Shown in pieces: positions 10,388 to 24,340 of a stretch of DNA of 64,000 nt (position 1 is the stretch's first letter; each line of letters opens with the position of its first letter). The DNA comes from Procambarus clarkii (lineage: Eukaryota > Arthropoda > Malacostraca > Decapoda > Cambaridae), in NCBI RefSeq assembly GCF_040958095.1, contig NC_091158.1, forward strand, positions 34,506,062 through 34,570,061. The letters run 5' to 3'. A program made the translations under genes and the position numbers. The notes below the pieces were generated by a model. The model did no database searches. It had not been told where the DNA came from and was given only the letters and a program-made list of their open reading frames with translations.

Positions 10388-10690
10388 CTGGGGTCTAGTA
10401 GTCTGAGTGCCCAGGACTCGTAATTCCGTGGCCCGGATTCGATTTCCGGACCAGGCAGAAACAAATGGGCAAAGTTTCTTTCTCCCTGAATGCCCCTGTT
10501 ACCTAGCAGTAAATAGGTACCTGGGAGTTAGACAGCTGTTACGGACCTGCTTCCTGGGGGTGAGTGTGTGTATGTGTGTGAAAAAAAATGTTAGTAGTTA
10601 GTAACAGTTGAATTAAAGTTGAGAGGCAGGCCGAAGGAGCAGAGCTCCACCCCCAAGAACAACTAGGTGAATAAAACTAGGTGAATACAC
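10388..10690 (+). mobile_element. SINE-1a: tRNA-headed SINE with a LINE A-like 3' tail
   Basis: The head has a degraded tRNA-like promoter; the B-box-like stretch is ggattcgatttcc near 10435. The body matches the other copies (gttacctagcagtaaatagg; agctgt..cggacctgcttcctggggg), followed by a short TG run. The 3' end (gttgagaggcaggcc..gagcagagctccaccccc..aactaggtgaat, repeated) matches the LINE A 3' UTR and tail. This is the hallmark of a SINE mobilised by a partner LINE through a shared 3' end. The same body occurs at 12843-13022, 31310-31554 and 40840-41092. Confidence 0.75.
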
Positions 10691-11937
10691 ATGATGCATA
10701 AACAGAAAGTGACAAGGAAATCTGCGAGGCACTGACAACGGAGCCTGAGCAGCTCCTATTGTTAGAAGAGATTACCCTAGATGAACGACTTTAAGATATA
10801 GAGGTGACAGCAGAGGAGGTAATGAAACAGTTGACAACATTGGATGCGACTAAACCAGTTCGACCAAACATAGTATCACCATAGACCCTAAAAGAGGCAG
10901 TGCAGGCCCTTATCGTGAATCTGGCAATGATCTTTAATGAGTCACGTATGTCTGGAGAATTGACCAAGTGCTGGAAGAAGGAAAATGTCGTACCGATTTT
11001 CAAGAAAGGAGACAGGGAGTAGGCACTTAACTACAGACTGACAAGCTATCCCTTGCAAAATACTTGAAAGAATAATTAGGCTATGACTTGTTGTACACCT
11101 AGAGAGCATTAGGTTTTAAACAAACATCAACATGGGGGTTCTGGAAAGGGAAATCATGCCTAACAAACCTTTTGGAATTCTATGATGAAATAACAAGGAT
11201 AAGGTATGACAGAGAAGGATGAGGACAGACTGCATATTTCTGGACTGCCAAAAAGCCTTTGATACAAAGCCGCACATGAGACTACTTTTCAAACTTGAGA
11301 CGCAGGCAGGAGCAAGCAGAAGGGCCCTAGCATAGGTAAAGAACTACTTAAAAGGAAGGAGTCAGAGAATAATGGTAAGGGGCGAGAAGTCGGACTGGCG
11401 AACAGTAACGAGTGGAGTACCTCGAGGATCGGTGCTGGGACCAATTCTATTTCTAAAATATGTTAACGACATGTTTACAGGAGTAGAGTCCTACGTGTCG
11501 ATGTTCGCAGATGATGCAAAATTAATGAGAAGAGTGGTGACAGATGAGGATTGCAGGATCCTCCAGGAGGACTTGAACCAGAAGATTGCAGATATGGTCA
11601 GAGAAATATCTACAGGAGTTCAACACGAGCAATTGTAAAGTTATGGCAATGGGAGCAGGTGATAGGAGACAAAGGAACAGTTCACAATGAAGGGGAACTG
11701 CCTACCTGTGACGATTCGAGAAAGAGACCTGGGAGCGGACGAAACACCTAATCTAGCTCCTGAGGCACCTGTTAATAGGATAACGACAGTAGCATACTCT
11801 ACACTGGCAAAAGTTAGAACATCATTCAGAAACCTAAATGAAGAGGCATTTAGGACTCTTTACACTGCCTACGTGAGGCCTGTCTTAGAGTATGCCGCCC
11901 CATCATGGAGTTCCCACCTGAAGAAACGCATATTGAC
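10691..11937 (+). pseudogene. LINE B3: decayed internal fragment of family B ORF2
   Basis: DNA matches the B1 region from about 7920 (ESDKEICE) to about 9170 (SWSPHLKKH). It carries many stops and indels, and both ends of the element are missing. Short open pieces remain, such as 11372-11638 (MVRGEKSDWRTVTSGVP, then FADDAK) and 11687-11977. It is clearly older than B1 and B2. At its 3' side it passes directly into family A sequence without an (AC)n tract. Confidence 0.8.
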
Positions 11938-12838
11938 TCATTCCTCTCAATATTCGCTGATGATGCTAAAATTATAAGACGGATAAAGACAGAGGAGGAC
12001 AGTTTGAGGCTTCAAGAAGAACTGGACAAACTGATGGAATGGTCGAACAAATGGTTGTTAGAGTTTAACCCAAGCAAATGTAATGTAATGAAGATAGATG
12101 TAAGGAGCAGGAAGTAAGATACATGATATCATTTGTGAGAAGAAACTATTCAAGAATCCGTGACAGAGAAAGACCTGGGGGTTGATATCATGCCAGACCT
12201 GTAACCTGAAGCCCGTAACAGGAGGATAACATCAGCAGCATATGTCAGGTGTGTCCACATATGAACGGCCTTTAGAAACTTGTGTAAGGAATCATTCATA
12301 ACTTTGTGTACCACCTATGTCAGACCAATCCTGGAGTATGCAGCTCCAGCATAGAGTCCATATCTAGTCAAGCATAAAACTAAACTGGAAAAGGTTCAAA
12401 GGTTTACCACCATACTAGTACCCGAACTGAGGGGTATGAGCTACAAGGAGAGACTACGGGAATTAAACCTCACGTCGCTGGAAGACAGAAGAGTTAGGGG
12501 GGACATGATCACCACATACAAGATTCTCAAAGGAATTGATAGCGTAGATAAAGACAGATTTTTTAACACAAGGAGCACAAAACTAGGGGACATTGGTGGA
12601 AATTGAGTGCCCAAAGAAGCCATCGTGACATTAGAAATAACTTTTCTTGGGTCAGAGTAGTTAACATGTGGAATGCATTAGGAAGTGATGTAGTGGAGGT
12701 AAACCCCTTATACAGTCTCAAGTGTAGAGATGATAGAGCTAAAAAGGCTCAAGAATCAGTACACAAGTTGACTGACAGTTGAGAGGTAGGACCAAAGAGC
12801 CGAAGCTCAACACCTATAAGCACAACTAGGTCAGTACA
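11938..12838 (+). pseudogene. LINE A5: decayed 3' part of family A joined to B3
   Basis: Begins at the family A equivalent of DSFLSMFADDAKI (cattcctctcaatattcgct) and runs through the RT C-terminus to a recognisable 3' UTR (gttgagaggtaggaccaaagagccg) and a degraded tail. Several stops and indels are present. The join to B3 falls within the RT coding region of both families. Confidence 0.8.
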
Positions 12839-12842
12839 CACA

Positions 12843-15274
<2,432 letters not shown>

Positions 15275-15280
15275 GTGTGG

Positions 15281-15284
<4 letters not shown>

Positions 15285-15372
<88 letters not shown>
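15285..15372. repeat. (TG)n microsatellite
   Basis: TG repeats between the 5' break of LINE A4 and the first ultra-short A tail (both minus strand). Confidence 0.95.
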
Positions 15373-15376
<4 letters not shown>

Positions 15377-15459
15377 CACCTAGTTGTGTTTGCTGGGGTT
15401 GAGCTCTGGCTCTTTGGTCCCGCCTCTCAACTGTCAATCAACAGGTGTACAGATTCCTG
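15373..15459 (-). mobile_element. Ultra-short LINE A tail 1 (about 87 bp of 3' UTR only)
   Basis: On minus: caggaatctgtacacctg, then gttgagaggcgggaccaaag and agagctcaacccc, then the aactaggtgagta tail. It matches the last 87 bp of family A and is flanked on both sides by AC (minus strand). Confidence 0.85.
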
Positions 15460-15507
15460 TGTGTGTGTGTGTGTGTGTGTATGTGTGTGTGTGTGTGTGT
15501 GTTTGTG
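15460..15507. repeat. (TG)n microsatellite between two LINE A tails
   Basis: TG repeats with single ATG and TTT interruptions. Confidence 0.93.
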
Positions 15508-15608
15508 TACTCACCTAGTTGTACTCACCTAGTTGTGTTTGCGGGGGTTGAGCTCTGGCTCTTTGGTCCCGCCTCTCAACCGTCAATCAACAGGTGTACA
15601 GATTCCTG
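15508..15608 (-). mobile_element. Ultra-short LINE A tail 2 (about 100 bp of 3' UTR only)
   Basis: Same sequence and same 5' breakpoint (caggaatctg) as tail 1, but with two copies of the actaggtgagtac terminal repeat instead of one. A (TG)n tract (15609-15626) separates it from LINE B2. Confidence 0.85.
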
Positions 15609-15626
15609 TGTGTGTGTGTGTGTGTG

Positions 15627-18600
15627 TACTCACCTATATGTACTCACCTATATGTGCTTGCAGGATCGAGCATTGACTCTTGGATCCCGCCTTTCTAGCT
15701 ATCGGTTGTTTACAGCAATGACTCCTGTCCCATTTCCCTATCATACCTAGTTTTAAAAGTATGAATAGTATTTGCTTCCACAACCTGTTCCCCAAGTGCA
15801 TTCCATTTTTCTACTACTCTCACGCTAAAAGAAAACTTCCTAACATCTCTGTGACTCATCTGAGTTTCCAGTTTCCACCCATGTCCCCTCGTTCTGTTAT
15901 TATTACGTGTGAACATTTCATCTATTTCCACTTTGTCAATTCCCCTGAGTATTTTATATGTCCCCTATCATATCTCCTCTCTCCCTTCTTTTCTCTAGTG
16001 TCGTAAGGTTCAGTTCCTTCAGCCGCTCTTCATATCCCATCCCTCGTAACTCTGGGACAAGCCTCGTCGCAAACCTCTGAACCTTCTCCAGTTTCTTTAT
16101 GTGTTTCTTCAGGTGGGGGCTCCATGATGGCGCGGCATACTCTAAGACGGGTCTCACGTAGGCAGTGTAAAGCGCCCTTAAAGCTTCCTCATTTAGGTTT
16201 CTGAATGAAGTTCTAATTTTCGCCAGTGTAGAGTACGCTGCTGTCGTTATCCTATTTATATGTGCCTCAGGAGTTAGATTAGGTGTCACATCCACTCCCA
16301 GGTCTCTTTCTCGAATCGTTACAGGTAGGCTGTTCCCCTTCATTGTGTACTGTCCCTTTGGTCTCCTGTCACCTGATCCCATTTCCATAACTTTACATTT
16401 ACTGGTATTAAACTCCAGTAGCCATTTCCCTGACCATCTCTGCAGCCTGTTTAAGTCCTCTTGGAGGATCCTACAATCCTCGTCTGTCACAACTCTTCTC
16501 ATTAATTTTGCGTCATCTGCAAACATTGACATGTATGATTCCACTCCTGTAAACATATCATTTGCGTAAATTAGAAAGAGGATTGGTCCCAGCACCGATC
16601 CTTGAGGTACTCCACTTGTTACTGTTCGCCAGTCCGACTTTTCGCCCCTTACCATTGCCCTCTGGCTCCTTCCTGTTAGGTAGTTCTTCACCCATACTAG
16701 GGCCTTTCCGCTTACTCCTGCCTGCCTCTCAAGTTTGTATAGCAGTCTCATGTGCGGTACCGTATCAAAGGCCTTTTGGCAGTCAAGAAATATGCAGTCT
16801 GCCCAGCCTTCTCTGTCCTGCCTTATCCTTGTTACTTTATCATAGAATTCTAAAAGGTTTGTTAGGCATGATTTCCCTGTCCAGAACCCATGTTGGTGCT
16901 TGTTTACAAACCCAATGCTCTCCAGGTGCTCAACAAGTCTTAGCCTAATTATTCTTTCAAGTATTTTGCAGGGGATGCTTGTCAGTGATACGGGTCTGTA
17001 GTTAAGTGCCTCCTCCCTATCACCTTTTTTGAAAATCGGTACGACATTTGCCTCCTTCCAGCAACTGGGCAATTCTCCCGACATAAGTGACTCATTAAAG
17101 ATCATTGCCAGAGGCACGCTGAGAGCCTGCGCTGCCTCTTTAAGTATCCACGGTGATACTTTGTCTGGTCCAACAGCTTTATTTGCATCCAGTGTTGTCA
17201 ACTGTTTCATTACATCCTCTGCTGTCACCTCTATATCTGATAGTCTTTCATCTTGGGTAATCTCTTCTAACAATGGGAGCTGCTCAGGCTCGGTTGTGAA
17301 CACTCCATGGAATTTGCATTCAGTACCTCGCAGATTTCCTTGTCGCTTTCTGTATATGCCCCTTCTGTTTTCCTCAGTCTTGTCACTTGGTCATTTACCG
17401 ACATCTTCCTTCTTATATGGCTATGTAGTAATTTTGGTTGCTTTTTCGCTTTGACTGCAATATCATTCTCATAATTTCTTTCCGACACTCGTCTTATGTT
17501 AACGTAATCATTCCTAGCTCTGTTACATCTAATCCTGTTGTCCTCTGTCCTTTGTCTTCTGTACTTCCTCCACTCCCTCCTGCTTCTCACCTTTGCTTCC
17601 TGACACTGTCTATTAAACCATGGGTTATTATATTCCCTCCTGCTTTTTTCCTTTATTGTTGGAATAAATCTCTCTTCAGCCTCCTTGCATTTCAACATGA
17701 CTTGGTTCATCATACCTTGCACTGTTTTTCCTCTAAGTTCTTCCTCCCACTGCACTTCTCCCAGGTAGTCCCTTATCCTTCTGTAGTCCCCTTTTCTGTA
17801 ATCAAGTCTCCTTTCCCGGACCTCTTGTCCTTTGGTAACAATTTTAAACTCCATCATGTAGTCAAAGACTAGGACACAATGGTCACTAGCTCCTAGTGGT
17901 ATTTCATGTTCCAACTGCTCGATGTCTTCTACATTCTGAGTGATAATGAGATCTAATAGGCTGGGCGTATCCCCTCCTCTTTCCCTAGTATCTTCTTTCA
18001 CATGCTGTGTTAGGAAATTCCTGTCAATAACGTCTACCAGCTTAACTCCCCAGGTCTCCTCCTCGCCATGGGGATTCCTCGTTTCCCAATCTATCTCTCC
18101 GTGATTTAGGTCCCCCATGACCAGCAGCTTCGCTCTCATTCTATGCGCTAAAGTTGCTGCCCTCTGCAGTTCATCCATACATGTCTTGTTGCTGTCCTCG
18201 TACTCCTGCCTGGGCCTTCTACTGTTTGGTGGGGGATTGTAGAGTATCAAGATTACAATCTTCTTCCCATCCACTGTCAGAGTTCCATGTATGAAGCTTG
18301 TGCTTTCATTGGTACCCGGATTTTCCAGCTCATCAAACTTCCATTTCCGCTTTATTAGTAGTGCCACTCCTCCTCCCTGTCTCTGTGTCCTTTCTTTTCT
18401 TATCACCTGGTACCCCTCTGGAAAGATTGCATCCGAGATCATGCCATTTATTTTAGTTTCCACTATTGCCACTATGTCTGGATCTGCCTCACTAACTCAT
18501 TCTTTTATCTCTTCTGCTTTATTGGCTACCCCATCAGCATTGGTGTACCAAACCTTGAGACTCTTCTTGGAAACTCGGGTGTCAGAGTTCCCCCTTTCAC

Positions 18601-19052
18601 CAGGGGTCTGGGGGGAAACTGGGGGGTGTCTGGGGGGCAAGTGGGGGCTGGTGGGGGTGAGTGGGGGGGTGCTAGGGGGGGTGCCTGGTAGGCGAATGGG
18701 GTCTGGGGCATCTAGGGGGGTAGGAAGGGCATAATGGGTCTGAAAGTTAGGGGTCTGAATAGCATAGGGGGGTTGAGAAATAGAGTGAGACTGAGAGTCA
18801 GATAGAGGTTGAGAGGTTGGGGGGGAGAGGGATACTGAGGGCGGAGAGCTGAGATGAGAATGGAGCATGGGTGCTGGGAGTGGAAGAGAGGGTATGTTAG
18901 TTAGGGGGGAATCGGGGGTAGGTGGGGGTTTTGGGGTAGAAGAGGGGAAGAGGGAGATGGGGGAAGGTGTTAGGGGGTCACAAGGTGAGGGGGTTAAATG
19001 TGGGCTGGAGGTGCATAGGAGGGGTGAGGGTTGGGTGGGGTTTGGGGGTGAG
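15627..19052 (-). mobile_element. LINE B2: 5'-truncated copy nearly identical to B1, inverted
   Basis: Corresponds to B1 6197-9640. The 5' break lies in the Pro-rich end of ORF1, directly against (AC)n (minus strand). The 3' end has the B tail (two copies of the tataggtgagtac type). Sequence and encoded protein match B1 almost base for base, so B1 and B2 form a long inverted repeat with a spacer of about 6 kb. Confidence 0.92.
15710..18868 (-). pseudogene. LINE B2 ORF2 (endonuclease + RT), disrupted
   Basis: Minus-strand frame with a Pro-rich leader joined to SKKSLKVWYTNADG, then the endonuclease (MGDLNHGEIDW, GASDHCVLVFDY), RT (FLDCQKAFDTVPHMRL, FADDAK) and the C-terminal block. Comparison with B1 shows three lesions. 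One is a nonsense change after EEIKE (18498; AGA in B1, TGA here). One is loss of one A in an A-run near 17317 (EVLNA|K). One is gain of one G near 15963 (GDMIG|TYK). The 14-bp duplication that breaks B1 is absent. Each copy is broken at different places, so both descend from an intact recent source. Confidence 0.88.

Positions 19053-19145
<93 letters not shown>
19053..19145. repeat. (TG)n microsatellite at the LINE A3/B2 junction
   Basis: TG on plus, AC on the sense strand of both flanking LINEs. It joins the 3' tail of A3 to the truncated 5' end of B2. Confidence 0.95.
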
Positions 19146-19149
<4 letters not shown>

Positions 19150-19248
19150 CACCTAGTTGTACTCACCTAGTTGTGCTTGCGGGGTTGAGCTCTGGCTCTT
19201 TGGTCCCGCCTCTCAACCGTCAATCAACAGGTGTACAGATTCCTGAGC

Positions 19249-22200
19249 CTATCGGGCTCTATCATATCTACACTTGAAACTGTGTATGGAGTCAGCCTCC
19301 ACCACATCACTTCCTAATGCATTCCATTTGTCAACCACTCTGACACTAAAAAAGTTCTTTCTAATATCTCTGTGGCTCATTTGGGCACTCAGTTTCCACC
19401 AGTGTCCCCTTGTGCCTGTCCCCCTTGTGTTAAATAGACTGTCATTATCTACCCTATCAATTCCCTTCAGAATCTTGAATGTGGTGATCATGTCCCCCCT
19501 AACTCTTCTGTCTTCCAGCGAAGTGAGGTTTAATTCCCGTAGTCTCTCCTCGTAGCTCATACCTCTCAGCTCAGGTACTAGTCTGGTGGCAAACCTTTGA
19601 ACCTTTTCCAGTTTAGTCTTATCCTTGACTAGATATGGACTCCATGCTGGGGCTGCATACTCCAGGATTGGCCTGACATATGTTTTATACAATGTTACGG
19701 CCCTCTCGGGACGCAACGGGGTCCTTACTCTGATGTTGTTAGAGGAAGATATATATATCCGTTCCCAAGCCAGTAGTGGCTATCAAGGGATGAGATCCGT
19801 GACGCAAGTAACTTAAAGGGAGTAGGGAAAGAAAGTTAAGAACTTAATATTATTACTTAACACCATCACCGATTAAATATATAAAATAAAAGAGTGCACA
19901 AGGGGGAGGGGTATTAACACTTGACAAGGGGATTCTTCACAATGTAGTCTTCTACTAAAGACTCTGGATCCAGAAGCTAGGCGCTGAGTCCTTGGTGCTT
20001 TCTTCGTGGCCACACAACGAATTCTTCAAAGAAGCTGAGCCTACCCTGGCCACAGGTCAGCCAAAACACATGTCCACTGGGGGCACCGCCGTGGAGGCCG
20101 TCAACCCCACGTCCAGCTGGTCTGCTGGCAGGTTCTGAGCCAACAAGGCTGGTACGGCCACTCCACGAACGATAAAAGAGGAACGCCCTAGACAGGAGCC
20201 TCGTGTGACACCACAAATCACTCTCCTGTCTTCAGTACCCCAGTGGATGATCGTCTCCAACAGTCGGTCCCGGGTAAATCCTTTTACTGCCACTCCACTG
20301 GCAGGCTAACACACCACAGTGTTCTTCCGGGGGACGACTTCACAACAGCTGCAGCAAAGATCAAGGTATGGAGACTGGCTGCCTCGGGTAGACTGACTCG
20401 ACTCCCATCACAGTAGTCCCAGGTTGACTCTGTAAGCAGACACGTCATCAATAACCGGGACACTAAAACACCTCACTTATGGGCTCGGGCACAAACACCT
20501 GACGTATCCAGTCCATAGATGGCGCTGTCGTCGGAGCACCACCTCACCAGAGGCCAGGAGCGGCTGTGTTGTGAGCTGCACAGGACTGGAAACTGGCCCT
20601 TGTGGCTGGTTCACCTTGTCCTCACCAGGTGTCGTCGTCCGTTTGGCGGGGGTTTCGGGAGCTGACCCACAGATGGCGTGGTCGTTACTGCTCCATGCTC
20701 GGACGCTGGATCCGGGTTCGTAACATACAAGTTCTGAATGATTCTTTACACAAGTTTCTGAATGCCGTTCGTATGTTGGCCAGCCTGGCATATGCTGCTG
20801 ATGTTATCCGCTTGATATGTGCTGCAGGAGACAGCTCTGGCGTGATGTCAACCTCCAAGTCTTTTTCCTTCTCTGACTCCTGAAGAATTTCCTCTCCCAG
20901 ATGATACCTTGTATCTGGCCTCCTGCTCCCTACACCTATCTTCATTACATTACATTTGGTTGGGTTAAACTCTAACAACCATTTGTTCGACCATTCCTTC
21001 AGCTTGTCTAGGTCTTCTTGAAGCCTCAAACAGTCCTCTTCTGTTTTAATCCTTCTCATAATTTTAGCATCGTCTGCAAACATTGAGAGAAATGAATCGA
21101 TACCCTCTGGGAGATCATTTATATATATCAGAAACAAGATAGGACCGAGTACAGAGCCCTGTGGGACTCCACTGGTGATTTCACGCCAATCGGAGGTCTC
21201 ACCCCTCACCGTAAACTCTCTGCTTCCTATTGCTTAGATACTCTCTTATCCACTGGAGCACCTTACCAGCTACACCTGCCTGTCTCTCCAGCTTATGTAC
21301 CAGCCTCTTATGCGGTACTGTGCCAAGGCTTTCCGACAATCCAAGAAAATGCAGTCCGCCCAGCCCTCTCTTTCTTGCTTAATCTTTGTCACCTGATCGT
21401 AGAATTCTATCAAGCCTGTAAGGCAAGATTTGCCCTCCCTGAACCCATGTTGGCGATTTGTCACGAAGTCCCTTCTCTCCAGATGTGTTACCAGGTTTTT
21501 TCTCGCGATCTTCTCAATCACCTTGCATGGTATACAAGTCAAGGACACTGGCCTCTAGTTCAGTGCCTCTTGCCTGTCGCCTTTTTTGTATATTGGGACC
21601 ACATTCGCCGTCTTCCATATTTCTGGTAGGTCTCCCGTCTCCACGTGACTTACTATACACTATGGAGAGTGGCAAGCAAAGTGCCTCTGCACACTCTTTC
21701 AGTATCCATGGTGAGATCCCATCCGGACCAACAGCCTTCCTAACATCCAGATCCAGCAGGTGTCTCTTGACCTCCTCTCTCGTATTTTCGAACTCTTCCA
21801 AGGCCGCCTGGTTTACCTCCCTTTCTCCTAGCACAGTGACCTCACCTTGTTCTATTGTGAAGACCTCCTGGAACCTCTTGTTGAGTTCTTCACACACCTC
21901 TCTGTCATTCTCTGTATACCTGTCCTCGCCTGTTCGAAGTTTCAATACCTGTTCTTTCACTGTTGTTTTCCTTCTGATGTGACTGTAGAGTAGCTTTGGT
22001 TCGGTCTTGGCTTTGTTTGCTATATCATTTTCAAAACTTTTCTCTGCTTCTCTTCTCACCCTGACGTACTCATTCCTGGTTCTCTGGTATCTCTCTCTCT
22101 GCTTTCTGGTGTTCTGTTATTCCGGAAGTTCCTCCACGCCCTTTTGTTCAGTTTCTTTGCTTCCATACATGCCCTATTATACCATGGATTCTTCTGTTGC

Positions 22201-23405
22201 TTCTCGGATTTTTCCCGTTGGGCCGGGATGAACCTGTTTACTGCCTCCTGACACTTTTGGGTAACATAGTCCATCATACCCTGTACAGACTTATCTCTGA
22301 GGTCTGTGTCCCAAGGTATTTCACTTAGGAAACTTCTCATCTGTTCATAATTTCCCTTTCGGTATGCCAGCCTTTTGATTCCTAGTTCTTTTTTGGGGGA
22401 GATAAGTTCTAGCTCTACTAGGTACTCAAAGTTCAATACACTGTGGTCACTCATTCCCAAGGGCACTTCCATCTTAACTTTTCTTATATCCCACTCATTT
22501 AGGGTAAATATCAAATCAAGCATTGCTGGTTCATCTTCTCCTCTCGTTCTTGTTGGTTCTGTGATGTGCTGGCTTAGAAAGTTTCTTGTTGCCACGTCCA
22601 GCAGCTTAGCCCTCCATGTTTCTGGTCCTCCATGCGGGTCTCTGTTCTTCCAATCTATCTTCCCATGGTTGAAGTCTCCCATAATTAGTAGTCCACATCC
22701 ATTCCTGCTAGCAACAGAAGCTGCTCTTTCTATTATGTTAATGGTGGCCATGTTGTTTCTATCATATTCCTGTCTAGGTCTTCTGTCATTTGGTGGTGGA
22801 TTATATATGACTACGACTATAATTTTTTTCCCTCCATTTGTTACGGTACCTGCAATGTAGTCACTGAAACCTTCACAGCCCTGAATGTCCATCTCCTCAA
22901 AATCCCAGCCTTTTCTTACCAGCAGAGCTACACCACCCCCACCTCTTCCTTCCCTCTCTTTCCTCATAACATAATAGTCCTGTGGGAACACTGCATTTGT
23001 TATCGTTTTCGTGATCTTTGTTTCTGTGAGGGCTATTATGTCTGGGTTTTCCTCTAGTACCCGTTCTCCAAGCTCATTTGCTTTATTTGTAATTCCATCT
23101 ATGTTAGTGTACATCGCTTTGAGGCTCACTTTCTTCTGTCCCTTCTCAAATCGCCTCCCTGGTGAATGTTCTGCTGGTGGGGGAGGCTGTTCCATGGGTG
23201 TGAGGACCTGTGAGGTGGATAACAGGGTCTCAGAGGATACTGGGATGAGGGGCGGGGGATCCACTGAAGGGGGAGGGACAAGGAGGGTATGGGGTTGAAA
23301 GGGGAGGGAGGACGGGCTTGGAAAGGGGGGAGGGAGGACTTGGGAGGAGGGGAGGGGTAGAAGGGTGGGGATTGGGTGTGGGGGGAGGGAGATTTGGCTG
23401 AACAT
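19249..23405 (-). pseudogene. LINE A3 ORF2 (endonuclease + RT), disrupted
   Basis: A Pro-rich leader of about 95 residues is fused in frame to KKVSLKAMYTNIDG. The endonuclease is intact by motif (ALTETK, VIYNPPPND, MGDFNHGKIDW with the catalytic Asp, GMSDHSVLNFEY). A frameshift follows in the linker near 22060 (a CT-repeat expansion, tctctctctct, in SRERYQ). Further shifts occur near 21530 and 21210, and then the LTR insertion. RT motifs seen are KAVGPDGISPWILK, FLDCRKA and FADDAK. It is a dead copy, older than B1/B2 to judge by lesion number. Confidence 0.85.
19693..20725. mobile_element. Solo LTR (TG...CA, 1033 bp) inserted in LINE A3
   Basis: Starts TGTTACGGCCC and ends GGGTTCGTAACA, an imperfect terminal inverted repeat with TG/CA ends. 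It is flanked by 5-bp direct repeats TACAA (19688-19692 and 20726-20730). Removing it and one TACAA restores the LINE A3 sequence. No internal coding region is present, so it is what remains after recombination between two LTRs. Five-bp duplications fit Ty3/gypsy or Pao-type LTR elements. Family and orientation cannot be settled from the sequence alone. It is younger than A3. A 5-bp-TSD DNA transposon is the less likely alternative. Confidence 0.8.
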
Positions 23406-23444
23406 TTGAGTCGGGGCAGGGAGGGTTTGGGGTAAGGGGGTTTT

Positions 23445-24289
23445 CTATGCAGAGGAGGGAGGCGGGGTTGTCCTCCCTTCTGGTGTTACTGGGTAGCTGG
23501 TTGTGGGTTCCCCCCTCGCTTCTGGGGGTGTTGTGTTGGGAGCTGTGACTTCCTGGTTTTCCCCTCTCGCCCTGCGCCTCTTCCGTGCTTCTGCCGCCAC
23601 GGCTCTCTCCTTCCTTGTCATGTCTCTCTGGAGGAATACATTTTTTAATTTTCCCACGTTTTTCAGGGAGCTCTTCCTTGATTGGACCTTTGTGCTCTCG
23701 TTTGCAAACACTATCTTTATCATTCGGTCTCGGTCTTTGTTGTACCAGCCTAGCCTGAAAACCTTCTCAATGCTATGCTCATCCCCTTCCATGTCAAGTG
23801 CCTTTAGTACTTCATTCACTGCTGCTTTGTCCTTGTCATTCCACTCTGTCCTATTAGATCCTTCCTGCTCTTTAATACCCACAGCAACCACTGATCTGTT
23901 CCTTTCCATCAGTTGGCTAGTGGAGCGTGCCCCCTCCTGCGAGGTGGCTGCTTTCATGGCCACCTCCATCACTGCAGTCATTACTTCAGAGTTATTTTTT
24001 TTAGTATTTCCGCAAATGTTGCTTTTATTGTGGCATTCTCATCCAAAAAACTATTACCACCTTCTCCCTGGATGGTTTTCTGATTCTCAGCCTCGATACC
24101 ATTCTCTTTGAGAGCTCTAATCTCCTCCTTTGCTGCTGTCAGCCCTCTTTTCAGGTTGCTTATTTCTTTCTTCATTTCCTGCATCATTTCTTGCATCTCA
24201 CACTTGATATCCTCCAGAAACTGCGTGAACATTCCCTTCATTTCGTCACCTTGGCTCTTCCCTGCTCCCCTGGCACCTCTGGCTGCCAT
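23445..24289 (-). pseudogene. LINE A3 ORF1 (coiled coil + RRM-like), frameshifted
   Basis: On minus: ATG 24289, then MAARGARGAGKSQGDEMKG, a clear coiled coil (MQEMMQEMKKEISNLKRG), ALKEN..FAEIL, then a frame break in a T-run at about 23994-24001. It continues in another frame with VAVGIKEQEG, EKVFRLGWYNKDRDRMIKI and VFLQRDMTRKER, a basic segment, and a Thr/Pro-rich end at 23445. Domain order equals A1 ORF1. About 280 codons in total. Confidence 0.82.
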
Positions 24290-24340
24290 GCTTGACCCTG
24301 TTCCTATACTTGTGCCGTGAAAGGATTTGTCAGGAGGGCA

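Larger units (their letters stand above)
19146..24340 (-). mobile_element. LINE A3: near full-length family A copy, split by a solo LTR
   Basis: Sense is minus. ORF1 (24289 to 23445, broken), Pro-rich leader and endonuclease (23405-22056), linker and RT (22059-20685), then after the LTR the RT C-terminus (19716-19249), 3' UTR and a double terminal repeat (actaggtgagtac). Without the LTR and its duplication it is about 4.16 kb. The 5' end lies against a purine/GA tract (CT on the sense strand). Confidence 0.9.
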
